Assembly (NCBI GenBank): GCA_009839745.1
Contig: VXPE01000110.1
Location: 16,732-80,731 of the forward strand
DNA length: 64,000 bases
Source of the DNA: Candidatus Poribacteria bacterium
GTDB lineage: Bacteria > Poribacteria > WGA-4E > WGA-3G
Direction: 5' to 3'
Part shown: positions 50,444 through 59,534 of the stretch, one piece after another
How the letters are laid out: every line of letters starts with the position of its first letter
Numbering within the stretch: position 1 is the first letter of the stretch
Translations under genes and position numbers: made by a program
The notes under the pieces: model-generated
Told to the model about the DNA's origin: nothing
Database searches by the model: none
Seen by the model: the letters and a program-made list of their open reading frames with translations, nothing else

Positions 50444-51496
50444 GTGCCAAATTTCACGCAGAACCAACTACAGAAAATCACAACTGACATTTTTGAAGCC
50501 GGAGGTGTCCCAAGCGATGAAGCAGAGATTATCGGGGAACTGCTCGTTGCTTCAAATCTTGCAGGGCATGATTCCCACGGGGTTATCCGAATTCCACAGT
50601 ATATTGGACTCATCGATTCTGGGCTGATTCAGCCGGGAGCACCGATGCACACTGAACGTGAGTCGACCTCGCACGCACTCCTCAACGGCAATTGGGGCTT
50701 TGGACACGTCATCGCACAGAAAGCCATGTCCCTCGCGATTGAGAAGGCGAAGTCAAGCACAATCAGTGCAATCAGCGTCTACAACTGTAATCACATCGGA
50801 CGTATCGGGAGTTATCCACTGATGGCGGCAGAAGCCGGTATGGTAGGCATCACGATGGTGAACGCGGGTGGAACTGCGCTCTACGTTGCTCCGTTCGGTG
50901 GCAGCGATGGACGGCTGGCAACGAATCCGCTCGCGATTGCTACACCGACCCGCAATGGACATCCGATTCTGCTTGACATCACAAGTAGCGTCGTTGCGCA
51001 AGGCAAGATTCGCGTGGCGTTTAATCGTGGGGAGCCCGTCCCGCTCGGTTGGCTGATTAACAGCGAAGGCGAACCGACACAAGATCCGCGAGACTTGATG
51101 GAATCTCCGCAGGGCGCGCTGTTGCCGCTCGGTGGAATTGCTGGGCACAAGGGATACGCCCTCGGTCTGATGATTGACATTTTAGGGGGTGCGTTGTCGG
51201 GTGCCGGTTGTAGTGGATCCGGAAACACCCGTCTCCAGAACGGTGTCCTGATGATTGTGTTGGATATTGCTAATTTTACGGCACTTGATGACTTTTATGA
51301 GCACGTTGACGGACTCGTCGCCCACGTGAAAGCCTCTCCCACCGCACCGGGATTCGATGAAATCCTGGCTCCGGGAGAAATCGAGGCACGCCAAACAGAA
51401 CGCCGTCAGCGCGAAGGCATCCCTATTGATGACGAGACCTGGCGACAGATCCAAGAAACGGCAATGGAAGTTGGTCTATCCGAACTTAAGTTTTGA
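50444..51496 (+). CDS. Malate/L-lactate dehydrogenase family oxidoreductase (Ldh_2)
   Basis: This 350-residue NAD(P)-dependent enzyme, of the family that is not classical LDH, starts at GTG. It shows AGHDSHGVIRIPQYIGLIDS with the catalytic His near 48, HIGRIGSYPLMAAEAGMVGI near 118, FGGSDGRLATNPLAIATPT near 148 and GHKGYALGLMIDILGGALSG near 232. Members reduce 2-keto acids or act on ureidoglycolate. The substrate is not determined. Confidence 0.88.
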   Translation: MPNFTQNQLQKITTDIFEAGGVPSDEAEIIGELLVASNLAGHDSHGVIRIPQYIGLIDSGLIQPGAPMHTERESTSHALLNGNWGFGHVIAQKAMSLAIEKAKSSTISAISVYNCNHIGRIGSYPLMAAEAGMVGITMVNAGGTALYVAPFGGSDGRLATNPLAIATPTRNGHPILLDITSSVVAQGKIRVAFNRGEPVPLGWLINSEGEPTQDPRDLMESPQGALLPLGGIAGHKGYALGLMIDILGGALSGAGCSGSGNTRLQNGVLMIVLDIANFTALDDFYEHVDGLVAHVKASPTAPGFDEILAPGEIEARQTERRQREGIPIDDETWRQIQETAMEVGLSELKF

Positions 51497-51607
51497 AAAT
51501 TAATTATTAATGGTGTATCTGAACTTACAAAGCACTCACATCGTCATATATCACAATGCTGGTACTTTGGGATGAACATGCAGCGCTGCTCTGGCGGAGA
51601 ATATTCA

Positions 51608-53248
51608 ATGCAAAATGGGCAATCTACTATCGGTGAATATCTTCTGAAGAAACTGCAAGATTACGGGGTTGACCACATCTTCGGCATCCCGGGTGATTAT
51701 GTAGTGCAGTTCTTCGATCTGATTGAGAAGGGTCCGATTCAACACATCGGCACGACACGAGAAGATACGGCAGGATTTGCGGCAGATGCATATGCTCGCA
51801 TAAAGGGCATGGGGGCTACCTGTGTGACGTACGGTGTTGGTGGATTATCCATGATTAACGCTGTCACCGCTGCATACGCTGAAAAGTCACCTCTCGTTGT
51901 GATTAGCGGGAGCCCAGGAATAAAAGAGCGCCGTGAGGGGGCACTCTTACACCATAAAGGTAGAGATTTTTATACACAACAACGTATCTATGACGAGATC
52001 ACCGTTGCATCAGCACTCCTCGACGAACCTTTTACCGCCTTTAACGAGATAGACAGAGTGTTGGATGCAGTCTATCGGCAGAAACGTCCAGGTTACATTG
52101 AACTGCCACGGGATATGGTCAGTATACAGGGGCAGGTCTACCAACGTCCCTCAACGGTCGGGCACCGCAGTGCCCCGGAAACGTTGAATGCCGCATTAGC
52201 GAATGCAATTGGGTTCATAAATCAGAGTGAGAATCCCATCATTTTAGCGGGGGCGGACCTCCACAGATTCGGCTACCAAAACAAATTACTGCGGCTTACC
52301 GAAGAAAAACAGATCCCCGTGGTGACAACACTGTTGGGCAAATCAGTAATGCCAGAAGCACATCCGCTTTACTTGGGTATCTATGGCGGCGGGATGAGTA
52401 GAGATGAAGTCTCCATGCTTGTTGAAACTTCCGATTGCGTTATTATTCTTGGGGCCTTCATGACGGATGTCAATCTTGGCATTTACACGGCAAAACTTGA
52501 GCGAAGTCGCTGTTTATACGCAACCTCGGATAGAATTGCCGTCGGCTACTCCACTTATGAAGATATCACATTTGGAGATTTTATCGATGGATTACGTTCT
52601 CCAAAACTTCAGGAACGCGGGGACATAGACTTGGAATGGATCATGGAAGTACCAGAACCTTTTAAGATAGCACCTGACCAGCCGCTTACAATGCATCGCC
52701 TGTTCCAACAACTGAATCTACTTCTACGCGAGAACATGACGATTATCCCGGATGTTGGTGACAGTCTCTGGGCTGCTGCGGACTTGCGGCTCCCTGAACG
52801 CACCGAGTTTATTAGCCTTGCCTACTATACCTCAATGGGATTTGCAATCCCTGCCGCAATTGGAGCACAACTGGGTAAACCCACGTCCCGTCCACTTGTT
52901 GTTGTAGGGGATGGGGCATTCCAAATGACTGGCACCGAGTTGTCGACGACTATCCGCTATGGGCTCAATCCTATCGTTTTGATCTTAAACAACCAGGGAT
53001 ATGGCACCGTTCGCCCGTTCATTGAAGGGTCCTTTAACGATATAGAGAATTGGGACTATACTCGGGTACCAGAACTGTTCGGCACAGGGCGTGCGTTTGC
53101 TGTCCGTACCGAAGGCGAATTTGACACCGCTATGAACGCTGCACTGGCTGAGACGCAACATTTTGTCCTAATTGAGGCAGCACTTGGGAAATCGGACATG
53201 TCGCCTGCCCTGATTCGGTTGGCAGAGCAAGTCTCTAAGCAACTATAA
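51608..53248 (+). CDS. TPP-dependent 2-keto acid decarboxylase (pyruvate/indolepyruvate type)
   Basis: This protein has 546 residues from the ATG at 51608, which follows GGAGAA. The N-terminal TPP domain has VDHIFGIPGDYVVQFFDLI and the cofactor Glu in GTTREDTAGFAADAYAR near 50. The C-terminal TPP domain has VVGDGAFQMTGTELSTTIR near 435 and NNQGYGTVRP near 470 (GDG...NN motif). The layout fits pyruvate or phenyl/indolepyruvate decarboxylases. The product aldehyde could feed an alcohol dehydrogenase elsewhere. Confidence 0.88.
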   Translation: MQNGQSTIGEYLLKKLQDYGVDHIFGIPGDYVVQFFDLIEKGPIQHIGTTREDTAGFAADAYARIKGMGATCVTYGVGGLSMINAVTAAYAEKSPLVVISGSPGIKERREGALLHHKGRDFYTQQRIYDEITVASALLDEPFTAFNEIDRVLDAVYRQKRPGYIELPRDMVSIQGQVYQRPSTVGHRSAPETLNAALANAIGFINQSENPIILAGADLHRFGYQNKLLRLTEEKQIPVVTTLLGKSVMPEAHPLYLGIYGGGMSRDEVSMLVETSDCVIILGAFMTDVNLGIYTAKLERSRCLYATSDRIAVGYSTYEDITFGDFIDGLRSPKLQERGDIDLEWIMEVPEPFKIAPDQPLTMHRLFQQLNLLLRENMTIIPDVGDSLWAAADLRLPERTEFISLAYYTSMGFAIPAAIGAQLGKPTSRPLVVVGDGAFQMTGTELSTTIRYGLNPIVLILNNQGYGTVRPFIEGSFNDIENWDYTRVPELFGTGRAFAVRTEGEFDTAMNAALAETQHFVLIEAALGKSDMSPALIRLAEQVSKQL

Positions 53249-53364
53249 GCCTATAGGGGAACTATTCGCTTGCGTCTTGATTTTTTATCGCTACACAGTT
53301 ACTGGTGGACATCCGTATTGATGACGATCAGAATATCCGAACTTGAATTTTGAGCCAATTGAAG

Positions 53365-54024
53365 ATGCCAATCCAAACTATTATCTTCGATTTTGACTAT
53401 ACATTGGTAGACTCGGCGCGAGGCACAATTGACGGTGTCAATTACGCGTTTGAAAAAATGGGTTTGCCAATTGCTTCCGATGCCGCTGTGCGTCGGGCAA
53501 TCGGTTTGTCGCTACCGGATATACTGACAAGGTTAGCAGGAGACGCATACGTCAAGCGTGTTGATGAATTTACCCATCTGTTTCTCCAACGCGCGGATGA
53601 GACCATGGTTGCATTGGCGGAGTTTTACGCAGAGGTGCCACAGACGGTGAAGGCATTGCAGGGGCTCGGTATCCACCTCGCTATCGTTTCTCAGAAATTG
53701 CGTCGCTACATCCAACTGATTCTTGAGAAAGAAAATCTACTGGAGGCGTTTGAAGTCATCGTTGGGGGTAGGGACGCACCGTATAAGCCGGATCCCGAAG
53801 GATTACTATCGGCGGTTGCACAAACAGGGAGTATTCCCGAAAACTGTCTCTACGTCGGGGATAGTGTGACGGATGCTGAAACTGCGCGACGTGCTGAAAT
53901 TGCGTTTGTTGCTGTGCTTTCGGGTGTCACGCCACGAACGGCTTTTGAAAGTTACGACGTTTATGCGATACTTGAAGATGTGTCCAGGTTGCTGAGTTTA
54001 GAATCGGTGAGGAGATTACAATAG
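53365..54024 (+). CDS. HAD-superfamily hydrolase (phosphoglycolate phosphatase-like)
   Basis: The product is 219 residues from the ATG at 53365; a TTG at 53350 would add five. Motif I is FDFDYTLVDS near residue 8. Motif II is LAIVSQKLR near 103, with Thr/Ser at the usual place. Motif III Lys is in APYKPDPEGL near 143, and motif IV is YVGDSVTDAETARRA near 165. It has the alpha-helical cap of the PGPase/beta-PGM group. Substrate unknown. Confidence 0.87.
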   Translation: MPIQTIIFDFDYTLVDSARGTIDGVNYAFEKMGLPIASDAAVRRAIGLSLPDILTRLAGDAYVKRVDEFTHLFLQRADETMVALAEFYAEVPQTVKALQGLGIHLAIVSQKLRRYIQLILEKENLLEAFEVIVGGRDAPYKPDPEGLLSAVAQTGSIPENCLYVGDSVTDAETARRAEIAFVAVLSGVTPRTAFESYDVYAILEDVSRLLSLESVRRLQ

Positions 54025-54077
54025 TATAAAGGAGACAACCAAACAGTAGCAGCGGAGGTAAGTATACACCTTAAATA

Positions 54078-54998
54078 ATGTCTGGAAAAACACGAACTCA
54101 GGAAGAACTTTTTATACAACTGCTGGAGAAAGCAGATAGCTTGTTGACCCACTTGGGAGGATTCCCGGTTCACCCCTCAAGTGCAGGGCTTGATGCCCAA
54201 CTTGACAAGTATATCGCTTTCCGGTGGCGATCACAGAATGAATCGGGGCATTTAATTCCCGTTAAACATCCAAGCCTTGTGGGGCTGTCGGATTTGATTG
54301 GGATAGAACGGCAGGAGCAGGAACTCGATAGAAACACACGTCAGTTTCTACAGGGTCTGCCTGCCAACCACGTCCTGTTATGGGGGGACCGCGGCACGGG
54401 TAAATCTTCGCTCGTCAAGGGAATGCTGGCACGCTATGCTGACGACGGACTTCGGTTAATCGGTGTCAGCAAGGAGGGACTCGTTCATCTCCAAGAAATT
54501 GCCGAGGTGCTATGGGAACGTCCCGAACGGTATATCCTGTTCTGTGATGATCTCGCCTTTAGCGAAGATGAACCTGAGTATCGCGAGTTGAAAGCGATGT
54601 TAGAGGGTGGAATCTCTGCTTGCCCAGACAACGTCTTGATCTATGCCACCTCGAACCGTCGGCACTTGATGCCACGACAGGTCCAAGAGAACCGATACCC
54701 CCAGAATGACGAAGATGAGTTGTATCCGCGTGAAGCGACAGAGGAAAAGGTCTCGCTGAGTGACCGTTTTGGGTTACGCCTCGCTTTTCACAGAATTTCA
54801 CAGGATACCTATTTGCAGATTGTCTCGCATTACGCGCAGAAACAGGGGTTATCCGTTCCGACGGAAGCGTTGCACCGGGCTGCGTTGGAATGGGAGGCGT
54901 CCTCAAGTGGACGCTCAGGGCGCGTCGCGTATCAGTTCGTCACGGATCTCGCCGGACGGTTGGCACTTTCTAAAGCGGCATCAAATGATTCAAATTAG
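54078..54998 (+). CDS. DUF815 family P-loop ATPase
   Basis: This 306-residue AAA-like ATPase has Walker A LLWGDRGTGKSSLVKGML near residue 100. Walker B is YILFCDDLAFSED near 155, the sensor region IYATSNRRHLMPR near 190, and the C-terminal lid SGRSGRVAYQFVTDLAGRL. The DUF815 family is widespread but uncharacterised. It lies 53 bp after the HAD gene with GGAGG far upstream, so the start is less certain. Confidence 0.87.
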   Translation: MSGKTRTQEELFIQLLEKADSLLTHLGGFPVHPSSAGLDAQLDKYIAFRWRSQNESGHLIPVKHPSLVGLSDLIGIERQEQELDRNTRQFLQGLPANHVLLWGDRGTGKSSLVKGMLARYADDGLRLIGVSKEGLVHLQEIAEVLWERPERYILFCDDLAFSEDEPEYRELKAMLEGGISACPDNVLIYATSNRRHLMPRQVQENRYPQNDEDELYPREATEEKVSLSDRFGLRLAFHRISQDTYLQIVSHYAQKQGLSVPTEALHRAALEWEASSSGRSGRVAYQFVTDLAGRLALSKAASNDSN

Positions 54999-55028
54999 TG
55001 GATTGTGGTTTCCCACAGGAAACATAAA

Positions 55029-55056
55029 CGAACCGCAAAAGTAAATTTAAAAAGGA
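55029..55056 (+). repeat. AT-rich leader repeat upstream of the exported protein (plus strand)
   Basis: GAACCGCAAAAGTAAATTTA plus AAAAGGAG matches the leader repeats at nuoN, nuoM, nuoD and 22676 read in the gene direction. Here an AAGGAG ribosome-binding site is added at the end. Confidence 0.55.
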
Positions 55057-55063
55057 GATTTTT

Positions 55064-55699
55064 ATGAAAAAACGATCGATGTTCTCTTTAGCACTCGCTC
55101 TCTTTCTGAGCGGTATGCTTCTGATACAAACCGCAGATGCTGTGCCGAAAAAAGGCACATTGCGGATCAGTGGTGATAATACGTGGGTTGCATTTATTAA
55201 CGGTGAAGAGGTCGCTGCAAGCGGGAACTGGCAAGTCCCCACGGTCAGTGAGTTTAAACTGGACAATGGCTTCGCGCAGATCGCTGTCTATGTCCACGAT
55301 GCTGAACCCGGTGCCGCCGGTAGAGGTGGTTTTCTTGCCGATATTATCCTCGATGCTAAACCCGACTACATTGGAACGGGTGAAGACGGGTGGCGGTGTG
55401 ATACCGGCAAACTTCTCGCAGATCGGAAAGATGGCTGGGAAAAGGTCGATTTCGACGATAGCGATTGGGAAGACGAACTCGAAATCTATGAAAAGTTTGG
55501 CGGTGGCATCTGGGGATTTGGTGCTGCAATCATGGAACAGGTTCTCAAAGACCCCGAGTGTGAGGCGAATTGGGTATGGTGCGGTCCCAACGACGGTGAA
55601 GACGACATCTTTTTCCGATACACCATCGGTACGCTTTCCGTTGAACCCGAAGACAAACTTGCCACCACGTGGGCTACTTTGAAAAGTGAACGGCGATAG
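55064..55699 (+). CDS. Exported protein with jelly-roll-like domain and C-terminal KLATTWATLK motif
   Basis: The 211-residue protein has a signal peptide (MFSLALALFLSGMLLIQTAD). The body resembles galactose-binding-like or glycan-binding jelly rolls: ISGDNTWVAFINGEEVAASG near 35, FAQIAVYVHDAEPGAAGRGG near 70 and WEKVDFDDSDWEDEL near 125. The C-terminus ends VEPEDKLATTWATLKSERR. Almost the same ending, VEPKGKLATQWADLKR, closes the LamG protein at 61011. This suggests a shared sorting or processing tag. Function unknown. Confidence 0.7.
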   Translation: MKKRSMFSLALALFLSGMLLIQTADAVPKKGTLRISGDNTWVAFINGEEVAASGNWQVPTVSEFKLDNGFAQIAVYVHDAEPGAAGRGGFLADIILDAKPDYIGTGEDGWRCDTGKLLADRKDGWEKVDFDDSDWEDELEIYEKFGGGIWGFGAAIMEQVLKDPECEANWVWCGPNDGEDDIFFRYTIGTLSVEPEDKLATTWATLKSERR

Positions 55700-55724
55700 A
55701 TTCAAGTTCTCACAATGAATGTGC

Positions 55725-55745
55725 GGGCACCCACAAGGGGTGCCC
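55725..55745. repeat. Hairpin between convergent genes
   Basis: GGGCACCC/GGGTGCCC with a short loop lies between the exported-protein gene and the aminotransferase. No T-run follows, so it may be a dispersed palindrome and not a terminator. Confidence 0.45.
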
Positions 55746-55770
55746 CTGCGCCAATCCAAGCTATGTGCTG

Positions 55771-57063
55771 TTATACGTCCTCAATAACCTCTGCGATTGT
55801 CCTGAAAACCGTCTCGATATCCGATCCCTCAAGACATGAATAAGCCACCCGTAACTCGGTTTCACCGAGTGAGATCGTGCCGATGCCGTGTTCCTCAAGG
55901 AGGCGTTGTCGAACTACTTCTGCCTTCCCGGATTTGAGGTTCAGACACGTGAAATAACCGGCATGGCTCGGATAGACCTCCCAAAGTTTGGCATACTTCG
56001 GATCGGATGCCACCCCTTCCACTTTTAACGCCCGTGCTTTGAGAATTTCATAGTTTCGTTGTTTTTCTTCGACATAATCGGGTGCCTGCATCGCTTCGAG
56101 GATAAGCGTCTGAGAGACTTGTGATGCCCCTGAAGTATTTGCGCGAATGAGTCCACTGAATTTCTGTTCAAGCGGTTGCATCGCTGCCGCTCCGAGTCCG
56201 AAACTGATAAATGCCACGCGTAGTCCCCACGCATATTCCTCCTTCGTTGCCCCATCTATCTTCACGGGCAGGACATTGGGATGGCATCCCACCAACAATC
56301 CAAACAACGATTCGTGCATAACAGATGCGTCGTACCACAATCCCGCGTAGGCATCGTCAATCATAACAAGGATATGGCAGCCAGCGTCGGCACGCGCTAC
56401 AATTGCGTCCACAATACGTTGTGCCTCCGTGCGGTTAATCGCGTAGCCGGTCGGGTTATGTGGAAAGTTCAGGAGAATCAGCATTTTCTCGCCAGCCGTG
56501 TTGGTGAGTCTCTCACGAAAGCCGTGTGTGTTAAAACCGCTTGTAGCGTTGAAGAACGGATAGGTTTGAAGGTTCGCTCCTGCCTTGGTTTGGAAGATGA
56601 GTCGATAGTTCCCCCAAATCTTGTCGGGGAGGATGAGTGTATCCCCGCTATCAACGAAAAGCTCGGCGAGTAGACTAAACCCGTGCGTCATGCCACTCGT
56701 CACAATTGGTAGACTCAGTGTCGCCTCGGCGAGCGAAGGATTCTCTTTCAAAAGATGCGTTTTCCACGCCGCTCGTAATTCGGGTTGACCGAGTACGGGG
56801 GCATACCCGTAGATACCTTCCAATGATAGTGTTGGCACGAGTTCTCGCGAAACGGCGAGATGCATCATGTCCCCATCTTCCGAGGCGATCGCACGTGTGG
56901 CATTGAAACGGTGAGCTTTCGTACCCGCCTCTGCCGTTTGGCTTAAGATGCCTTTCGGTAGGTAGATACGTTTTCCTAATTTGGAGAGTAGCGAGAAAAC
57001 CGCTGGTGAAGAGGTACGAAGTTGCTCGTTTAGCTCGGTTGCTAAGGGATTTAAGTCTTGCAT
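55771..57063 (-). CDS. PLP-dependent aminotransferase (class I/II)
   Basis: The 430-residue protein follows the fold type I order: IYGYAPVLGQPELRAAWKTH near 82, LILLNFPHNPTGYAINR near 198, VMIDDAYAGLWYD near 232, and the presumed PLP Lys in VKIDGATKEEYAWGLRVAF near 268. C-terminal TELRVAYSCLEGSD carries the Arg. The N-terminus (AVFSLLSKLGKRIYLPKGIL) matches a less-studied aminotransferase branch. Substrate unknown. Confidence 0.82.
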   Translation of the reverse strand: MQDLNPLATELNEQLRTSSPAVFSLLSKLGKRIYLPKGILSQTAEAGTKAHRFNATRAIASEDGDMMHLAVSRELVPTLSLEGIYGYAPVLGQPELRAAWKTHLLKENPSLAEATLSLPIVTSGMTHGFSLLAELFVDSGDTLILPDKIWGNYRLIFQTKAGANLQTYPFFNATSGFNTHGFRERLTNTAGEKMLILLNFPHNPTGYAINRTEAQRIVDAIVARADAGCHILVMIDDAYAGLWYDASVMHESLFGLLVGCHPNVLPVKIDGATKEEYAWGLRVAFISFGLGAAAMQPLEQKFSGLIRANTSGASQVSQTLILEAMQAPDYVEEKQRNYEILKARALKVEGVASDPKYAKLWEVYPSHAGYFTCLNLKSGKAEVVRQRLLEEHGIGTISLGETELRVAYSCLEGSDIETVFRTIAEVIEDV

Positions 57064-57323
57064 ATTTCCCCTAAATCGTGAACGATATTAACCGGAAAAA
57101 AATAAAAAATAGAAGATTTTCTGAAGTTAATTGTGGACTGTCATCAACTTAATGTCAACCGGTTTTTGCCTATACCCGTTTAAAAAGAAAAAAGTTCAGC
57201 AATAGGCTCTAAATGTGAAAAAACACTGGAAAAGATCACGTAAATTCTCACTCCAGCTGCGAATTAATCGGAAACCTGCTCGTAACGAAGTGGAGAGCAG
57301 TCCAGGAGGCCATAGTTAAAAAT
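57064..57323. other. Divergent intergenic region with a shared repeat fragment
   Basis: This 260-bp gap contains GAAACCTGCTCGTAACGAAG followed by TGGAGAGCAG (57274-57301), in which CTGCTC and GAGCAG pair. A matching but decayed stretch lies at 22812. A GGAGG for the downstream gene follows at about 57305. Confidence 0.45.
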
Positions 57324-58394
57324 ATGAAAAGACTCATATTTCTCATTATCTTTATTCTTACAATCGGCGCCGGCATCTGTGTTTATCTCCTCCAAGCCCC
57401 ACCGGTTGAACAGAAAAAGGTGCCGAAACTCCAAATTCATACACGGACAGCCCTACGCGGAAGACCTACAGTTGACTCGAAACCGATTGTATATACTAAA
57501 GATGTTTACCGATTTAGCTTGGACCCACAATTCATTAGCAACCTGAATAGGGGTAAATTGGAGCGTGAACTTCTATTTACAGCAGGGCTGGCGCATCGCG
57601 CAAGATTGAAAACAGCCCGTTTGGACGCGTCTTTGAAGATGGAAACGAATTGGCAAAAGATGTTTTCGGATATGACAAAAGATATTCGATTCCGTCCGAG
57701 CGCATCCCCTATTGAAGTTTTGCTGAGTGGCGAAGAGTGGCTCCTCAGGGATACTACAGGGGCAGCTTATACAGTCGTGAAAACTGACAGCAACGTTGAG
57801 GTCTATCTCCCCAATTTAAGGGAGGCGTTTGAGGCGAACAAAACTATGCCAATTTCACTTTCAAAGGACCTGGAAATCTCTATTAAACAGGCAAATAGAC
57901 GTTGGCTCATCAAGGATAACGGATACAAGCAGGCTTACAGCGTTGTGAAGGGTGAAGGGAAGCTCAACGTTTTTCAACTATCGAAGTTTGAAATTCTGGC
58001 GTTTCTGTTTGAGGCGGATGCGGCATCGCAGGATTCGCTCGCACAAGGAAAGTTACCTTCCAAATTGCTCCAAGAATTTGTTGCGGAGCAGATACCACTC
58101 TCGCGACGTGCGCGGGTGTCAGCAGGCGAAGACGGTATGAGTTGGCAGATAAATAGTCCTCCCCTGAAATATAATATCCGAAATGAGAACAATCGATTGA
58201 AGGTTTATCTCGATCTTGAGAGCAGATGGCTCCGTATTAAGGTTGACGACAGCACAAAAGGCTGGGTGCAAAGCGAGCGTGGAACTATTTTTGAACCACC
58301 CCCTCCGACGCTGAGTTCACGCCAGCAAGCCAAGGAACGGCTTCTTGTACTTATTGACAGGTTAAAGGAGAAAGCAGGACGTTTCAATGAATAA
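57324..58394 (+). CDS. Membrane-anchored protein of unknown function with SH3-like C-terminus
   Basis: The 356-residue protein has an N-terminal membrane anchor or uncleaved signal (LIFLIIFILTIGAGICVYLL). The body is mixed alpha/beta with repeated strand pairs: EEWLLRDTTGAAYTVVKTDS near 145 and RRWLIKDNGYKQAYSVVKGE near 195, which resemble each other. SRWLRIKVDDSTKGWVQSER near 310 looks like a bacterial SH3 domain. The tail is a basic helix. The last 8 nt overlap the LD-carboxypeptidase start, so a cell-wall role is plausible. No family assigned. Confidence 0.65.
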   Translation: MKRLIFLIIFILTIGAGICVYLLQAPPVEQKKVPKLQIHTRTALRGRPTVDSKPIVYTKDVYRFSLDPQFISNLNRGKLERELLFTAGLAHRARLKTARLDASLKMETNWQKMFSDMTKDIRFRPSASPIEVLLSGEEWLLRDTTGAAYTVVKTDSNVEVYLPNLREAFEANKTMPISLSKDLEISIKQANRRWLIKDNGYKQAYSVVKGEGKLNVFQLSKFEILAFLFEADAASQDSLAQGKLPSKLLQEFVAEQIPLSRRARVSAGEDGMSWQINSPPLKYNIRNENNRLKVYLDLESRWLRIKVDDSTKGWVQSERGTIFEPPPPTLSSRQQAKERLLVLIDRLKEKAGRFNE

Positions 58395-59442
58395 AATGAT
58401 AAAACCCAAGGTCCTACGTCCCGGTAGCCGTATCGCAGCGATTTCGCTCTCTTGGGGTGGTCCCGGCACTATTCCGTCTCGCTACGAGATAGGTAAACGT
58501 CAATTTGAGGAAGAATTCGACGTGACGGTTATCGAAACGGAGCACGCCTTGCGCAATGCAGTCTATCTTTCTAAAAACCCGAAAGCGCGTGCCGACGATC
58601 TGATGGCGGCTTTTGCCGATGAAACGATTGATGGCATCATCTCAACGATCGGTGGTGAAGATTCCATTCGCACCCTCCCATACCTCGATTTGGATCTGAT
58701 TCGGAATAACCCCAAGGTCTTTATGGGCTTTTCGGATACGACTATATCACACGCCATCTGCTTTAAAACAGGTCTCGTGTCGTTCTACGGTCCCTCGTTT
58801 ATGGCAGGGTTTGCCGAAAACTGTGGGATGTTTCCATACATGGTGGATTCCGTCCGACGCACCCTCTTTTCTACCGAACCTATCGGTGTTATTGAACCGA
58901 ACCGTGAGGGCTGGACGGTTGAATATTTGCCGTGGGAGGATCCTGACAATCAATCTATTCGTCGAAAATTGAATCCGTGTACCGGTTGGAGATTTCATCA
59001 GGATGAAGGTATCGTTGAAGGACACCTTTTTGGGGGATGTGTTGAGGTTTTGGACTGGCTCCGAGGCACTGACTTTTTCCCTTCTGCCACTGATCTTCGA
59101 GGCGCGGTTCTCTTTTTGGAGACCTCTGAAGACGCACCGCCTCCCTCGTTTCTGACGGAATTCGTGAGATGCCTCGCCGCGATGGGGATTCTTGAAGGGC
59201 TTGGTGGCATCCTGCTCGGACGACCGGGTGGCGGCGTTGATCCCGACACTTTCCACGAATACGACGAGGCACTCTGTAAAGCCGTCCGTGAGGAATACGG
59301 GTTAAACGATATGCCGATTGTCACCAATATGGACTTCGGACACACCGATCCGATGTTCGTGATTCCTATAGGTATGAAGGTTCGTGTTGACTCTACGAAA
59401 CAGGAGATCGTCATTGACGAGGCAGCAGTTGCTAAAAGATGA
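58387..59442 (+). CDS. LD-carboxypeptidase / MccF-like serine peptidase (S66)
   Basis: This 351-residue protein begins LRPGSRIAAISLSWGGPGTI. The nucleophile Ser is in FMGFSDTTISHA near 115, catalytic Glu in AVLFLETSEDAPPP near 245 and His in NMDFGHTDPMFVIPIG near 318. Family members cut L,D-bonds in muropeptides or inactivate microcin-type nucleotide-peptides. The overlap with a membrane-anchored SH3-like protein favours cell-wall recycling. Cytoplasmic; no signal peptide. Confidence 0.9.
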   Translation: MNKMIKPKVLRPGSRIAAISLSWGGPGTIPSRYEIGKRQFEEEFDVTVIETEHALRNAVYLSKNPKARADDLMAAFADETIDGIISTIGGEDSIRTLPYLDLDLIRNNPKVFMGFSDTTISHAICFKTGLVSFYGPSFMAGFAENCGMFPYMVDSVRRTLFSTEPIGVIEPNREGWTVEYLPWEDPDNQSIRRKLNPCTGWRFHQDEGIVEGHLFGGCVEVLDWLRGTDFFPSATDLRGAVLFLETSEDAPPPSFLTEFVRCLAAMGILEGLGGILLGRPGGGVDPDTFHEYDEALCKAVREEYGLNDMPIVTNMDFGHTDPMFVIPIGMKVRVDSTKQEIVIDEAAVAKR

Positions 59443-59467
59443 CACAAAGAGTTCGCCGAGGCACATA

Positions 59468-59490
59468 GCAATGCAACAACGGCGCATTGC
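59468..59490 (-). repeat. Stem-loop of the GCCGTTGTT-loop family (copy 6)
   Basis: On the minus strand the stem is GCAATGC/GCATTGC and the loop GCCGTTGTT, between the LD-carboxypeptidase and glycosyltransferase genes. Confidence 0.7.
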
Positions 59491-59534
59491 GGATTTGACA
59501 AGACACCCGCATTTTGCCAAGAGGGCTTGATTAC

